Below are positions 33,621 through 45,727 of a DNA stretch of 64,000 bases, in pieces. A program made the translations under genes and the position numbers. Under the pieces are notes generated by a model, which was not told where the DNA came from, did no database searches, and saw only the letters and a list, made by a program, of their open reading frames with translations. Source of the stretch: Primulina eburnea (taxonomy: Eukaryota > Streptophyta > Magnoliopsida > Lamiales > Gesneriaceae); the NCBI RefSeq assembly GCF_022965805.1, contig NC_133117.1, positions 15,585,479 to 15,649,478 of the forward strand, written 5' to 3'. Position 1 is the stretch's first letter, and every line of letters begins with the position of its first letter.

Positions 33621-34703
33621 TCGATGAGATTTTGTATTGATTACCGGCAACTGAACAAGGCAACAGTAAAGAACAAATATTCATTGCCTCGTATCGATGA
33701 TTTATTTGATCAGTTGCAGGGTTCGTCTGTCTATTCAAAGATTGATTTGAGATCCGGATATCACCAGCTGAGAGTTTGAGATGTTGATATACCGAAGACA
33801 GCATTCCGAACCAGGTATGGACATTATGCTCCAGCGGTGTTTATGGGGTTAATGAATCGTGTCTTTCAGAAATATCTGGATGAGTTTGTTATTGTGTTTA
33901 GTGATGATATTTTGGTATATTCCAAGACAATGATCGAGCATGCCGAACATTTAAGAATAGTGTTGCAGACGTTAAGAAATGAGAAACTGTATGCTAAATT
34001 GTCAAAGTGTGAGTTTTTGCTGAGACAAATTGTCTTTTTGGGACATATCATATCTGGAGATGGTATTTCTGTTGATCCGAGCAAAGTCGAGGCCGTGATC
34101 AGTTGGCCTAGACCGACTTCTGTACCAGAAATACGCAGTTTCATGGGTTTGGCAGGGTATTACCGACGATTTATCCAAGATTTCTCCAGTATTGCGAAGC
34201 CGATTACCCAGCTAACTCAGAAGAATACTCCATTTATTTGGTCAGAGGCCTGTGAGTCTAGCTTCTTTGAGTTGAAGAAACGACTGATCAGTGCTCTAGT
34301 ATTGACGATACCTTCAGGTTCTGGTGATTTCGTTGTATATTCTGATGCATCTCATAGGGAATTAGGATGTATTCTTATGCAGCGAGGACATATGATTGCC
34401 TACGCCTCGAGACAGTTGAAGCCACACGAGTCTCGTTACCCAATTCATGATCTTGAATTGGCGGCTATTGTATTAGCACTGAAGATATGGCGACACTATC
34501 TCTATGGTGAAAAGTTTGAACTCTACTCTGATCACAAAAGCCTGAAATATCTGTTTTCTCAGTCAGAGTTGAACATGAAACAGCGTAGATGGCTCGATTT
34601 ATTGAAAGATTTCGATTACAAGATTAAGTATTATCCGGGAAAGTCAAATGCAGCAGCAGATGCCTTGATCGAAAGGTATGTTCTTTATCCTTATCGACGA
34701 TAG
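33621..34703 (+). pseudogene. Tek1 reverse transcriptase and RNase H
   Basis: RT resumes with [13 protein letters not shown] and [16 protein letters not shown] at 33777-33779 fits CGA to TGA. A 33-bp in-frame deletion near 33830 removes the conserved [11 protein letters not shown] block. The catalytic box is FSDD rather than FIDD. RNase H follows, with [10 protein letters not shown] and [11 protein letters not shown]. One missing base near 34668 (DALIERY instead of DALSRK) shifts the frame and ends it at 34703. This RT is certainly inactive. Confidence 0.93.
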
Positions 34704-36212
34704 GTGTTTCGAATATGATTGATGATTGCTGTTTGTCTGGATTAGCATTTGATACAGATAGTAGACCACTAAGACTTGCAACGATTCAAGTTGAGCCAGA
34801 TCTGCTTATGAGAATCAAAGAAGCACAAAGAATTGATTAGAATAATCAGAAGTCGATTGAGATGGTCAGATCAGGACACCTGTCAGAGTATCAGGTACAT
34901 GATCATGTTTTGTATGTGAATAACCGTCTTGTAGTGCCAGATGTTTCAGATTTGAAACAACATATGTTGTCAGAAGCGCACTGTAGTCGGTTAAGTATTC
35001 GTCCTGGTGGCAGGAAGATGTATAACGATTTGAAGACACAATTTTAGTGGAAACAGATGAAGTCAGATATTGCAGAGTTTGTGTCCAAGTGCTTGAGTTG
35101 CCAACAGGTGAAGGCCGAGGGAAAGAAGCCCGGAGGTTTACTTCAGAGTTTATCTATGCCTGAATGGAAATGGGATCACATTTCCATGGATTTCGTTACG
35201 AATTTACCACAATCATCCCGGGGCTGTGATACGATTTGGGTTGTTATTGACAGATTGACAAATCCACATGTTTTATTCCGTACAGAATGACGTACTGACA
35301 TGATCAGATGGCAGATATATATATCAGAGAGGTATTCAGATTGCATGGTGTGCCTAAGTCGATCATATCCGATCGTGATCCACGATTCACTTCACACTTT
35401 TGGCACAGTCTGCAGCAGGCTCTAGGTACGACATTGCATCTGAGCACTGCTTACCATCCCCAGACAGATGGACAGTCAGAACAGACTATCCAGATATTAG
35501 AGGATATGCTGAGAGCTGTAGTACTAGATTTTGGTACTAGTTGGCAAGATTCACTACCTCTTTGTGAATTCTCGTACAACAACAGCTTCCAGACGAGCAT
35601 CGGGATGGCACCGTTTGAAGCTTTATACGGAAAGAATTGCAGATCTCCGTTGTATTGGGATGACATCTCAGAGATAGCAGAACTTGGGCCTGATATGATT
35701 CGTAAAATGACAGAGAAAGTGAAGATCATTCAGAAAAGAATGAAGACAGCACAAGATAGACAAGCGAAATATTCGAACATTAGATGTCGACCATTAGTAT
35801 TTGAACAAGGAGACAGAGTATTTTTGAAGATTTTTCCTTTCCGAGGCGTTGTCAGATTTGGAAAACGCGGGAAGTTGTCTCCTAGATACATCGGTCCGTA
35901 CGAGATTCTTGAGAAGATTGGCGATCGAGCATATCGACTTGCTCTTCCTCCTTCTTTATATGGAATACATGACATTTTTCATGTATCGATGTTGCGTACA
36001 TATATGCCTGATGTTTCTCATGTCATTTAACCTGAGGAAGCGGAGCTTGACGACACTTTGAGTTATATTGAACATCCAATTCAGATTCTTGATTGGAAAG
36101 AAAAGCAGCTCAGAACGAAGAATATTCCGTTAGTGAAAGTCCAATGGAGTCGTGAATTGAAGAAGAGACTTGGGAAACAGAATCAGAAATAAGACAGAGA
36201 TACCCAGAGCTA
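34704..36212 (+). pseudogene. Tek1 integrase and chromodomain, fragmented
   Basis: Frames at 34862-35047, 35057-35290 and 35308-36030 hold the integrase. In the HHCC finger the second His is Arg (SIRPGG). The catalytic Asp in HISMDFVTNL, the Asp in ISDRDPRF and the Glu in DGQSEQT remain. Stops near 34838, 35045 and 36028 fit C-to-T or G-to-A changes, and a one-base loss near 35268 shifts the frame. A short deletion near 36150 spoils the chromodomain (LVKVQWSR is still visible). Non-coding spacing of about 100 bp leads to the polypurine tract. Confidence 0.9.
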
Positions 36213-36309
36213 TTCCGCTGATGTGAGTATTTATTCAGCTTTTGATTATATTACTTCTTTTACTTGTTTTGATTGATTGCCTGTGATTTCGGGGACAAAA
36301 TCGTATCTT

Positions 36310-36322
36310 AGGGGGGAAGAAA
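36310..36322 (+). other. Tek1 polypurine tract
   Basis: AGGGGGGAAGAAA lies directly before the TGTAAGGC start of the Tek1 3' LTR, in the same arrangement as Tek2. Confidence 0.92.
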
Positions 36323-37272
36323 TGTAAGGCCCAAAGAATTTGGCTATTATAATCGGACATGATTTGTTGATAATTGACGTGATTATAGACGCATTGTATC
36401 AGACCGCAAGAGACGAGAAAGTATGCGAAATAAGTGTGAAGGACAGAACTTTTGGTGCACATGCGTGGAGAAATGCGCGCATATGCGCGAGGTGTCCAGA
36501 AGACCTCGCGCATATGCGCGAGGAGGTGTGTGAAAAATACTAAGTCCAGAAGACTCGCGCATATGCACGAAAGAGGGGCGCGCATATGCGGGAGCTGTCA
36601 AAAAACAGAATTTCCGAGACCATTAGGTCTCGCGCATATGCGCCGGTTGGTATCGTGCATATGCACGAGATGTGCAGATCAAATAATAAGACACTTGTCC
36701 TTGCCATGCAATTTAATGTGTTGAGTCTTCATTTCAGCTGGTCATCAATGAGATAAAGGAGAGGAAAAGCTTCAGAATCTTCAAGCTTAGAAATTGAATA
36801 GCAAACAAACCGATCATACGATTTTGAATCCAAATCCATATTTGTGCTCCTCTTATTATAAGCTTCAAAAGATGTAAGTATTATCACCTTTCAGCATGTT
36901 TTGGAATTGAGATGATTGTGGAAATTAGAATTTGATTGTTATTATTTGTTCTTGTAATTATTGTGGACGTATATTTGAAACCGGATCGAAGAAATGATAT
37001 CGTATGCGAGTACTATGATTTTCCAACATAAATGTGTATGAGATTATGCAGATTTTGAGATCTTGATATACAGATTGTGATGGTTATGAGTTGATAATAT
37101 AGTCTTGTATAGATTATTATTGTTTGAGTTGATCAGTATCGAGAAACTACGCCGTTATGCCGTCGAAATACACTGAGACAGAATATTGTTATGAAAATGT
37201 ATTGGTTTGAGTTGTAGATTGATATTGTGCATCTCAACAATGCCATGTTCAGATTAGAATTGACAGACTTGA
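36323..37272 (+). repeat. Tek1 3' LTR, first part
   Basis: This part runs from TGTAAGGCCC to the solo LTR insertion point. About seven GCGCATATGCGC-type palindromes lie at 36456-36670. A clear TATA box is not visible after them, unlike in other Tek LTRs. The last five bases (CTTGA, 37268-37272) are repeated at 39412-39416, and the LTR continues there. Confidence 0.92.
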
Positions 37273-39411
37273 TGTAATGCCCAAGAATTATAGAATTGAT
37301 AAACCAAGATTGTTAATCTTCGTTAATGTAAGACTCGAAAGATATGAGAATGCATGACATGCAATGAGGGAAGAAAGATTTGAGAAACCAGGGGTTGCAT
37401 GGTCAGAAAACTAGAATTTAGAAGTTGCACAACCGCACCCGCGGTGCTAGCACAACCGCACCCGCGGTGCATGTGCAGAAAATGAAGTACAAATCCCATA
37501 GACACACCGCACCCGTGGTATTAGACGGAGCGCGCTGATGACACCGCACCCGCGGTCTTGCAAGAAGCGCACCCGCGGTCTGAGCTGCCGAGAGAATGGC
37601 TAGGTTCACCGCTTGAGCGCACCCGCGCTCCTTACACTCACCGCACCCGCGGTCATGCGTGTTGCATGAAAAATGATGCCACGTTTCATGAAATGCATGC
37701 AGTATATATATAGAGGAATGACACGTTTTCCCTCAGAATTTCAGAAAAGGAGGTCGACATTTTGATAGAAAATCCTTACGCCTTTTTGATTGGCGATTGT
37801 GGAAGGACCGTTCATCAGAATTCGAATTTGAACGTAGTACCGTACTCCTCTCGACTCGAGCTACACAAGAACGTAAGTTTTATTATGTTTTGAGATGTTT
37901 TGGAAATATGATGTTGTTAGAACTGTATTTGGTTCAGATATGGTGTGTTTGCTACCGTAGGTATTGTATAATCGAAGTCAGATTTACGAATAGACTGTTT
38001 ATACAATTGTTATGATTTTCTGAAGATATTGATTTAGATTGAACACTAGATTGGTATTGTTCTTGATTCAAGAATGGAGAAATGATTATTCTCATATGTT
38101 CTGAATAGATTATTCGGTATATTTGTGGAATCAGACTGAGGAAAATATACCATATGTCTGTGTTATGAATTAGATATGATATCAGTTATGTTGTGATTTA
38201 CGGAGTTACAAGACTGTGTTAGTATGCCGTTGAAACATCAGTTAATTTAGATTGATCAGATTATATACTGAGTTGAGTATTGATCAGAACAGATCGTGAA
38301 TTGAGTTACACATTGATACAGTGTATTTGATATTGTCATCTCAGACTTGATATGGACAGATTGGACTTCGAGACTTCGTCTTCGTCAGACCAGGACGACA
38401 AAGGTATAATTCATGTGATATCTGGGAAGATATAACTCAAATCAGATCTCATTTGAGTTTCCCAATAAAATCACATACTTGATTATTGTTTATCTTTTGA
38501 TATAATTGTGATTTGTTTATAGACTTTATATTCAAATCCTTTGAAATGAACATGCTTTGTTTACAGATTGTTATACATTGCATTTGAGGTAGGAAAGTTT
38601 GACAGATAGTCAGACTTCTAGACGTTCGGTGTATCGTTACATAGGAGCAGACACCCATCTATTGTAGATTATTCGATACAGATATGACCGAAGTCTAGGA
38701 ATAAGACGTACGTCACCCCGATTGGGAGGGTAGGTGACAGACAGTGACGTCTTATTCACCCCGGGATCCCTAGAGATATAGTTGAGTCGAGTCTAGACAT
38801 GAGTTGACTAAAACTGCATGTGGTTATGAATGTGGTTTCATAGACTATGAACCCCATGTTTATTGCTTTCAGTCATGACAGCATGTTTATATGACTTGAT
38901 TTAGATTGCATGTGTATCTGAATTGGGTTGCATGCTTATTTTGATTTGATTTCATAGATTATGAAATCTATTACTTTTGAATATGTTCATGATAGCATGT
39001 TTTATGATTTAGATTGTTTCTGTACATGCTTACCATGTTTTATACTGGGATTTGTTCTCACCGGAGTTATCCGGCTGTTGTCGTGTCTGTATGTGTGCAT
39101 GGCAACAGGTGGGGCAGGTTCAGGGTCACGACGAGGAAGAGAGAGTTGATAGCGTGGAGATCTCGGGCGTGGAAGATTCCTAGTGTTTCCTACTGGACTT
39201 GTAGCACTTATGTTTGTAGTTGTTATTGAACACTAGTGTATGTTTGTACGCACAGACTTGTATGTACATTACGTTGTTTAATTTCTATTGAGACATGGGA
39301 TGCTTTCGTTATACATTTAAATTAATGTTAAAAGCAAAATTTTGACCCACATTTTCGAACAAAGATCCAATTAAATCCCAAAAGAATAGAGTTAGAGCCC
39401 GGGTCCCCATA
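37273..39411 (+). repeat. Solo LTR of a Tek-related family inside the Tek1 3' LTR
   Basis: A single 2139-bp LTR starts TGTAATGCCC and ends GGGTCCCCATA, flanked by CTTGA on both sides and with no internal region. It is the expected product of LTR-LTR recombination. Its last dinucleotide is TA instead of CA, probably a C-to-T change. It carries its own palindrome class (37431-37654), a TATA box and the conserved LTR inverted-repeat blocks near 38440, 38690-38770 and 39050-39110. Confidence 0.93.
37431..37712 (+). promoter_or_regulatory. Solo LTR promoter block: ACCGCACCCGCGGT array and TATA box
   Basis: About seven copies or variants of ACCGCACCCGCGGT (arms ACCGC and GCGGT) lie at 37431-37654. 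The conserved stretch CCACGTTTC then CATGCA follows, and TATATATATA is at about 37702-37712, roughly 48 bp after the array. The layout equals the Tek2 and Tek3 promoter blocks, but the palindrome is different. Confidence 0.7.
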
Positions 39412-40336
39412 CTTGATATCCCGACTTCGAGATTTTTGACGTATTTCAACGACAAGAAGGTATAATTCATGTCGATTCGGGAAGATACAACTCGAATTAG
39501 ATTTGATTCTAGTTTCCCAAAATCACATACTAGGTTTCTATATTTTGTTATGTTGTGCTTTTTATTGAATTATACACAAGCATTGAGATAGGAGAGTCAT
39601 TGGCAGATTTGCCAAGTTCTAGATGTTCGGTGGTATCGAAGCATAGGAGAAGATCGACTCCGATTGTAGATATTCGATACAGACAGGACCGAAGCCTAGG
39701 AATAAGACGTACCACCACCACGATTGGGAGAGTAGGTGGGAGACTTGTTATGTCTTATTCACACTGGGATCCCTAGATTTAGATACAAGTCGAGTCAAAT
39801 ATATGAGTTTGAATTATATGGATTACATTTCATAAACTATGGGACGTATTGTTATTGACTATGTGCATGATTGTTTTATCTGTATTCACTCATGTGTCAT
39901 AATTACTGATTCCTCTATTATGATTTTGTATTTAATCGCATGACATGCATGTATACATGTTTATACTGGGATTTGTTCTCACCGGAGTTTCCGGCTGTTG
40001 TTGTGTCTGTATGTGTGCATGGCAACAGGTAGGGCAGGATCAGGGTCGAGACAAAGATGAGAGATTGAGATAGCGTGGAGATTACGGGCATAGCAGACGA
40101 GCTAGAAGTGTTTACGTTTGATATGTATGTGTAACAAACTGTAGTTGTATGACAATAATGGAACAAGACATGTACCTAATTTTGCTGAAATAAAATAAAG
40201 ATGTTGTTTATGTATGATTTATGTATGATTTAAATACAATTGTTTTTTTATATTAAAAGCAAAATTTTGACCCACATTTTCTAGCAAAGATCCAATTAAT
40301 CCCAAAGACAATTGAGTTAGAGCCCGGGTCCCCACA
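39412..40336 (+). repeat. Tek1 3' LTR, second part
   Basis: The LTR resumes with the CTTGA duplication and runs to GGGTCCCCACA at 40336. It includes the conserved blocks at about 39478-39530, 39690-39775 and 39960-40030. Removing the solo LTR gives a Tek1 LTR of about 1.87 kb. Confidence 0.9.
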
Positions 40337-42058
40337 CATGCAGATAGGTGCTCCTGGTAGAGTGCACTGAACAACCCTCCATAAAAGGACTTTCCAAGTG
40401 GTTGTCACTTATCGAGTGGAATCGTCCTAGTTTATGGTTGTACACCATTAGTCCTTATGACCCGGGACAACATTGAGACTCTATGTGCTAGTATTACACT
40501 TCAACTTGTTTACCGACTCTCGAGGGGTCATCCGGTGGCAAGGTTGGGTGTTCTGTCGAAACATATAGAAGTCGATGCATTGTAGTCGGGGATTCACCGC
40601 TTACCTTCGGGTATGGATATCCTATGTGATCTCATGTGTATGTATTTTGAAATCTCTGATCAGAATATGGTGGTAATTATGAAAGGGGTTTCATATATTA
40701 CACCATCGATGCAACTACGACATGACACATAGTATCGATTCATTGACAACTCTCGATATACCAATGGTTGTCGAATCGGTCGGGATATATGAGTTGAAGG
40801 GACCGTACTGTACGCTAACCATAATAGAATGGTTCTTGCAGGCACTATCATTTGATACCTAGGGAATCATGTAAGTGATGCTGCTATGCGTTTAACATGA
40901 TTGGTTGGGTACTATCAGACTTGAGTTCTGACGTTCTTTTTATCAAAGAGTTGATAATTAAGAATGGAGCAATTGAGGTATGCTCGTATAAGGACATGTT
41001 TAGTCCAAATCACATGGAGATGTGAACCCACGACTAGTTGTATCAATGAACCATTGAGGGCCACACAAGTACTAGCTTTCTAGATCCTGTTGAGAAGTAA
41101 AATAGTTCAATGTGTTGAACGGCTTACAAAAGAAGTTTATAGGCGTAAGGAAAAATATAAGTGTGACTTCTATGAGAGAAATGTAATTTTTAATTTATGA
41201 ATGTGTTCCTAAATTAAAAGTTGGCCAAATAAATAGTGTATTTGAAAATTGTGATTTTCATAAACATTATTATGGACTAAATTAAATTAATTCAAGTGTT
41301 GATGTAATTTAACAATAATGTGCCTAGTAGAGTCCAAATAATTAAATTAATTCAAGTGTTGAATTAATTAAATCATATTGAGTCTTGTAGAGCCCAATTA
41401 AAATAATTATTCAACTAATGGCTTGAGTAAATTCAAGTAATGTTAATTAGTCTAAAATTTGTTTGAGATAATTAAATTAAGTCCATCGATTTTTAATTGT
41501 TAAAAATAAAATAATATTGCATGTGTGGGAGGTGAAGGGTTGGAGATTACTTTTTCAATCTCCAAGGCTTGGCATGCAACTTTTGCTTTTAGCTTTTTGC
41601 AAGACCAAGAAAACTCATTCTCCCTACACTACACCTTGCAATGGCCGAAACTTCACTTGATATTCTACCTCATTTTCTCTCAATTTTCTTCTTCAATAGT
41701 TGATGAGAAAAACACTTACTTCTCAAAGAAAAATCCTCATATTTTTCTAGTGAAAAATATGAGTGGATCTTCCTAGTTGGTGGTGTACCTAATTTTGAAG
41801 GAAGAAGGCTTGTAGATTGTCATCTATTCAAGAGCTAAGGTGTTTAAACCTTAGTTGGAGCCATAACATCAATCTTTGAGATTGATAGGTAATTATCTTA
41901 ATACCTTATGTATGACATAGTTGTGTTTTTGTATATGTTACATGCTAGTACATGAGGTGTTGAAATTTTTTTCTTTAAAAATATTCGGTTTTCATACCTT
42001 GAAAACATTTTTGAACTTCCGTTGCGCATTTGAACACCTTAAAACCGATCCCCTTTCA
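40337..42058 (+). repeat. Copia LTR of the Cop1 family, truncated on the left by Tek1
   Basis: On the plus strand this matches the reverse complement of the Cop1 LTR, from about 350 bp inside its 5' end to the terminal CTTTCA at 42058. Divergence is about 7-8% in most parts by eye. The missing first part presumably lies left of the window, beyond Tek1, which integrated in it. Immediately beyond 42058 the RNase H sequence of Tek0 begins, so this LTR itself lies in Tek0. Whether it was solo or one end of a full element cannot be seen. Confidence 0.88.
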
Positions 42059-43847
42059 ACTCGCTACCCAATTCATGATCTTGAATTGGCAGCCATTGTT
42101 TTTGCAATTGAAGATATGGCGACATTACCTATAAGTTGAGAAGTGTGAGATTTATTCTGATCACAAGAGTCTGAAATATCTGTTTTCACAGTCAGAACTG
42201 AATATGAGGCAGCGAAGATGGCTTGATTTGCTTAAAGACTTTGATTGTGAAATCAAGTATTATCCGGGAAAGTCCAACGCAGCAGCTGATGCACTAAGTC
42301 GAAAGGTATGTTCTTTGTCCTTATCGACAATTGGTGTTTCAAATTTGATAGAAGATTGCTGTGTTTATGGATTGGTATTTGAGTAAACCGTGGAGATTAT
42401 ATGATGTTCAAGTCGAACCAGAGCTGATTTTGAAAATTAAAGCTGCTCAGAAAGTTGATCAGAATGTGCCGAAGTCGATTGCGATGATCAGAGCAGGTCA
42501 TCGATCCGAGTATCAGGTTTGTGACAGTGTATTATATGTGAATAATCGTCTTGTTGTTCCAGATGTTTCAGATTTGAAACAACAGATTTTGTCAGAAGCG
42601 CATAACAGTCGATTCAGTATTCATCCTGGTGGCAGAAAAATGTACAATGATTTGAAAAAATAGTTTTGGTGGAAACAGATGAAAGCTGGTATTGCTGAAT
42701 TTGTATCCAAGTGTCTGATTTGCGAACAGGTGAAAGCAGAGAGAAATTAATCAGGAGGTCTGTTACAGAGCTTGTATATTCCTGAATGGAAATGAGATCA
42801 CATTTCCATGGATTTTGTGACGAAGGTACCGCGATCTCCAAAGGTTGTGATGCGATTTGGGTCGTGATTGACAGATTGACCAAATCCGCATGTTTTATTC
42901 CGTACAATATGACATACAGACATGACCAGATGGCAGATATCTATGTCAGAGAAGTGGTCAGATTGAATGGAGTGCCAAAATCGATTGTATCAGACCGTGA
43001 TCCTCGATTTACTTTGCACTTTTGGTACAGTTTGCAGCAGGCTCTAGGTACGAAGTTACATTTTAGTACCGCATATCATCCTCAGACTGACGGACAGTCA
43101 GAGCGAACTATCTAGACACTGGAGGATATGCTTAGAGCTGTAGTGCTAGATTTTGGCACTAGTTGGCAAGATTCTTTGCCACTTTGTGAGTTTTCATACA
43201 ACAACAGCTATCAGACGAGTATAGAGATGGCACCGTTTGAAGCGTTGTACGGTAAGAAGTGCAGATCCCCTCTGTATTGGGACGATATATCTGAGGTACC
43301 TGAGATTGGATCTGATATGATCCGAGATATGACAGAGAAAATGAAGCTGATTCAGAAGAGAATGAAGGCAGCTCAAGACAGACATGCCAAATATGCCAAT
43401 GTTCGTCGCCGACCGTTGGTATTTGAGGCAAGAGACAGAGTATTCTTGAATAGTTCTCCTTTCAGAGGTGTTGTCAGATTTGGGAAGAAAAGAAAGTTGT
43501 CTCCACGATACATCGCTCCGTATGAAATTCTCCAGAAGATAGGAGATCGTGCCTATCGACTCGCATTACCACCTTCTTTATCTTGAATACACGATGTCTT
43601 TCATGTATCGTTATTGAGGAAATATCTTCCTGATGCATCTCACATTATTCAGCCAGACGAGGTCGAACTTGACGAGAAAATGAGTTACTCCGAGAAGCTT
43701 ATCCAGATTCTCGATTGTAAAGAAAAGCAACTCAGAACGAAGACTACTCTACTTGTGAAGATTCAGTGGAGTCGTCATGGCATCAAAGAAGCTACCTGGG
43801 AGACTGAATCAGATATGAGACAGAAATTCCTAGAGTTATTTCATTGA
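42059..43847 (+). pseudogene. Tek0 RNase H, integrase and chromodomain fragment
   Basis: This Tekay-type fragment begins inside RNase H ([15 protein letters not shown]), exactly at the copia LTR end, and continues with [15 protein letters not shown]. Integrase pieces have SIHPGGRKMYNDL, HISMDFV, SDRDPRF and DGQSERT. The C-terminus reads VKIQWSRHGIKEATWE, a chromodomain. Many stops and frameshifts occur (42362, 42661, 42750, 42794, 43113). It is the oldest layer of the nested stack. The upstream half is presumably left of the window. Confidence 0.9.
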
Positions 43848-43943
43848 TGTGAGTTTTCTATTCGTTTCTGTTATAATTCCTACCTTATCTGATTTGATTG
43901 CCTATGATTTCAGGGACGAAATCAGAACTTAGGAGGGAAGAAA

Positions 43944-44515
43944 TTTAATGCCCGAGATTTTATCACTTTAATCAGACATTTATTAATTAACATAATTGAG
44001 ATTTTAGGAGCGAAAGGAAGATGCGAGTGGAGAAGCCGAGCGCTGGTGCATGGACCAACAATTTTGTACAGAATGTTTGGCGCCCGAGCGGTTGAAAATG
44101 ACCGCCCGAGCGCCAGTGCTCCACAAATTGTGTACTTGGACAGAATGTATGGTGCCCGAGCGGTAGAAAATGACCGCTCCGCGCCAGTGTATAATAAGTG
44201 AGGGCTTGGACAAAGTGTTCCGTGCCCGAGCGGTAATTTGTAACCGCCCGAGAGCCGCCAAGATGCAAGAAGAATGAGCCACGTTTCTTAGCCATGCAAG
44301 TGGATATATATTAGTCATTCCTTCAGAGTTCATCAGCCAAGAATTCGAGAAAAGCTTCAGGGACATTCTCAAGTTCTTTAATGTGTTAGAATTGTGAGTC
44401 TACAAGATTTGATTATCAGAATTTCGATCCGAACACATTTTTGTAATCCTCTCGACAAGAGCTTCGACAGGACGTAAGTTTTATTATGTTTTGATATGAT
44501 TTGAAAATATGATAT
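43944..44515 (+). repeat. Tek0 3' LTR, truncated
   Basis: After the purine tract AGGAGGGAAGAAA (43931-43943), the LTR starts TTTAATGCCCGAG, a mutated TGTAATGCCCGAG as in Tek3. It holds three GCGCCCGAGCGGT-type hairpin units (44079-44259), GCCACGTTTC, CATGCA and a TATATATT box at about 44304. It stops near 44515 at the junction with an inverted LTR fragment. Confidence 0.85.
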
Positions 44516-45590
44516 TGAAGAAATCAGATAGTCCTAATCATAGATTACAAGAAATAAGATAGTCCTAAGCATAAATCAGATAGTCCTAAGCATAGACACA
44601 TTCCTAGTCTAGGGATCCCGGTTTTCAGATGTTGGCATTCCATATCGATCACCAGTAATAGAAGAAACTCCGATTCTATCCACATCGATATGGTATCGAT
44701 CACCAGTAATAGAAAAAACTCCAATTCTATCCACATCGATAGCCAATCATCCGGTGACAGACTTTGGGACTATCGCCAATACAGTATCTTGTGACATCGT
44801 GCAATATGCCCGTGGCTATCCCACCACTATCAAGCACTTCTGTCACAAGATTACTCATCTAATACTCATCTAATACACGCTTCTTACAAACCAATAGAAC
44901 AGCATATAATAATCAAACCAATGCATATAATAACAGTAAGTATGTGATTTAGGGAAACCCAAGTATATCCTACTTGAGTCGATCTCCCAATACCATATTG
45001 ACTTATACCTTTCTCTTCTCGGTCTGACGAAGACGAAGTCTCAAACTCAACTCTGTCCATCTTCAGTCTGACTCTGTCGAAGCTTTGGACTCACTGCCTG
45101 TCGATATCAATCTGGCAATAACAATATCGAATATACTGTATCAATGTATAACTCAATTCAATACCTAATCTGATCGATATCAAGACACCATAATACAATC
45201 TTAATCAGTATTGAATCTGATCAATATCAATTCACTGATGTTTCGACGGCATAATAATACAAATCTGATATCAAATCTCGATCAATTCAACTCTGAAAAT
45301 CATAATAATTCTGTACGGTATCTGTTTTTCAATCCGGTCTCGATTATGTAATGTCTACTATACCAAGAACAGTATATATGAATCATATTCGATTCCTTCA
45401 CCATCATATTTTCAAAATATATTCAAACATAATAAAACTTACGTCCTGTTCTAGTTGGCGTCGATAGAAACACGATACTGAAGTCGGATCTAAATTCAGA
45501 TAGACGAATCGTTCGTAATTCAATTCCTAAACTCCGAACTTCAAAGCGTTTCACTGAATTTCGTTTTTCTTTCTGATAATATGAAGGCAA

Positions 45591-45641
<51 letters not shown>

Positions 45642-45727
45642 GTGCATGCCTTAGAAAACGTGGCTCGTTCTTCACAATGCACGTCTCGCGCATATGCGCG
45701 ACAATCCTCGGCGCATATGCGCGAGAC
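44516..45727 (-). repeat. Inverted Tek LTR fragment with local tandem repeats
   Basis: The segment is a minus-strand Tek LTR without its U3 start: it has the conserved GGGATCCCGG block, the block near 44942-45000 and the splice-like ACGTAAGTTTT stretch near 45440, reading opposite to Tek0. Local duplications include three copies of AGATAGTCCTAAGCATA (about 44527-44596) and two 51-bp copies at 44644-44741. Two GCGCATATGCGC palindromes lie at 45685-45727, where the fragment joins Tek3 gag. It forms an inverted repeat with Tek0 LTR 44440-44515. Confidence 0.75.
45592..45638. repeat. (TA)23 microsatellite at the LTR TATA-box position
   Basis: A pure TA run of 47 bases lies 47 bp from the palindrome pair at 45685. 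That is where other Tek LTRs have a short TATATATA box, so it appears to be an expanded TATA box. Confidence 0.9.

Larger units (their letters stand above)
1..40336 (+). mobile_element. Tek1: Tekay-like Ty3/gypsy chromovirus, split by four later insertions
   Basis: This plus-strand element enters the window inside gag and runs through protease, RT, RNase H, integrase, chromodomain, polypurine tract and 3' LTR to 40336. Its sequence is interrupted at 1000-9839, 10174-22091, 22216-33615 and 37273-39411. Each interruption is flanked by a 5-bp direct repeat of Tek1 sequence (GAGCC, AATGG, ACGGT, CTTGA), and the Tek1 coding sense or LTR resumes exactly after it. Its proteins closely resemble those of Tek2, which lies inside it in the opposite orientation. 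Several stops, frameshifts and a 33-bp RT deletion make it dead. The 5' LTR is outside the window, so its own target duplication cannot be checked; the first bases beyond the 3' LTR are CATGC, inside a copia LTR. Confidence 0.95.

Noticed and set aside
37273..39411. An MITE or DNA transposon inside the Tek1 LTR
   Set aside because: It has TG...TA ends, a 5-bp duplication, LTR-type promoter blocks and LTR homology, with no terminal inverted repeats.
45592..45638. TA run as a promoter by itself or an origin
   Set aside because: It sits exactly at the LTR TATA position and is best read as a microsatellite expansion of it.
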